NCBI RefSeq assembly: GCF_041911615.1 | Contig: NZ_JAYROR010000107.1 | Location: 3,596-67,595, forward strand | DNA from: Zoogloea sp041911615 | GTDB lineage: Bacteria > Pseudomonadota > Gammaproteobacteria > Burkholderiales > Rhodocyclaceae | DNA: 64,000 nucleotides | Direction: 5' to 3' | Shown: positions 63,631-64,000 of the stretch, one piece after another | Numbering within the stretch: the stretch's first letter is position 1 | Layout of the letters: each line of letters opens with the position of its first letter | Translations under genes and position numbers: made by a program | The notes under the pieces: generated by a model | Databases searched by the model: none | What the model saw: only the letters and a program-made list of their open reading frames with translations | What the model was told of the DNA's origin: nothing

Positions 63631-64000
63631 CTGTAGGTGCGAACTCGTTCGCACACCGCGCCTTGAAACACGGCCACCGCACCACTCCACCTCCGCGGGC
63701 GAATTGAATTCGCCCCCACAGAAAAACCGGAGCCGCGATACCCCTGTGGGTGCGAATTCATTCGCACAACGCCCGTTGAAACACGGCCATCGCACCATTC
63801 CACCGCCGCGGGCGAATTGAATTCACCCCCACAGAAAAACCGGAGCCGCGATACCCCTGTGGGTGCGAATTCATTCGCACAACGCCCGTTGAAACACGGC
63901 CATCGCGCCATTCCACCTCCGCGGGCGAATTGAATTCGCCCCCACAGAAAAACCGGAGCCGCGATACCCCTGTGGGTGCGAATTCATTCGCACAACGCCC
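63631..64000. repeat. 113-bp tandem repeat array of REP-like palindromes (runs off the window)
   Basis: Units begin at 63631, 63744, 63857 and 63970 (period 113 bp); the fourth is cut by the window edge. Each has GTGCGAAT-TC-ATTCGCAC and, about 66 bases later, GGGCGAATT-G-AATTCGCCC, with CCCACAG and CTGTGGG joining units. The first unit is the most diverged. These paired palindromes are like REP/BIME intergenic elements. Bases 63554-63630 hold the aldehyde dehydrogenase upstream region, with no gene. Confidence 0.95.

Noticed and set aside
63591..63911. Open frames within the terminal repeats
   Set aside because: They consist of translated repeat units (CANEFAPTG repeats), with no conserved protein features.
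63631..64000. The repeat array as a CRISPR
   Set aside because: The period is 113 bp and nearly the whole unit is conserved; there are no unique spacers and no cas genes.

Overview
The window is high-GC, almost fully coding chromosomal DNA with short intergenic gaps and many 1-17 bp gene overlaps. Its gene families are typical of a betaproteobacterium: thymidylate synthase next to dihydrofolate reductase, a hybrid malic enzyme, the long form of 2-isopropylmalate synthase, fused PabB-PabC, and NifJ beside a PyrD-like protein. The mix resembles the Azoarcus/Thauera/Denitromonas group of the Rhodocyclales. That placement is inferred from protein content, not from an rRNA. I see no rRNA, tRNA, CRISPR array, insertion sequence or prophage.

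Layout. 1-4.2 kb: end of moeA, a conserved helical protein with a PPK2 polyphosphate kinase, and fused pabB-pabC. 4.3-6.7 kb: a ParA plus ribbon-helix-helix pair on the minus strand, divergent from a macrodomain gene that overlaps a small hypothetical gene tail to tail. 6.9-10.3 kb: metY and leuA, the latter behind a leucine-rich leader peptide with attenuator-like arms. 10.3-20 kb: a PilZ-like protein, thyA-folA, a basic amino acid decarboxylase with a folded leader, dcd, a small lipoprotein, apbC/mrp and metG. 20-32 kb: a SulP transporter, acylphosphatase, PAS-GGDEF-EAL protein, WbuC-type cupin coupled to dnaE, rhomboid protease, and a GGDEF protein. 31.5-41.5 kb: quinone oxidoreductase, maeB, an orphan ParA, an MBOAT/SGNH acetylation pair and a UvrD-type helicase. 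41.5-46 kb: a strongly expressed-looking small gene, then yajC-secD-secF. 46-51.4 kb: PyrD-like and NifJ, divergent from a flavodoxin-like protein.

The most unusual part is 51.5-61 kb. A YbaL-type antiporter and a cupin precede an HD-GYP phosphodiesterase gene that a 71-bp duplication/insertion splits into two ORFs; exact loss of 71 bp would restore one 419-residue frame. Next, on the minus strand, come a potassium-channel-like protein, an OmpR-type regulator, a TctE-type kinase, cytochrome b561, a Cyc2-like outer-membrane porin fused to a monohaem cytochrome, and a small periplasmic cytochrome c ending at a strong terminator. Together these could carry electrons between the quinone pool and the outside of the cell. 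The direction and the electron donor or acceptor cannot be read from the sequence.

The window ends with a methyltransferase, a DUF924 protein, an aldehyde dehydrogenase and a 113-bp tandem array of REP-like palindromes that runs off the edge. Cyclic-di-GMP is a recurring theme: one GGDEF-EAL, one GGDEF, one split HD-GYP and one PilZ-like protein.
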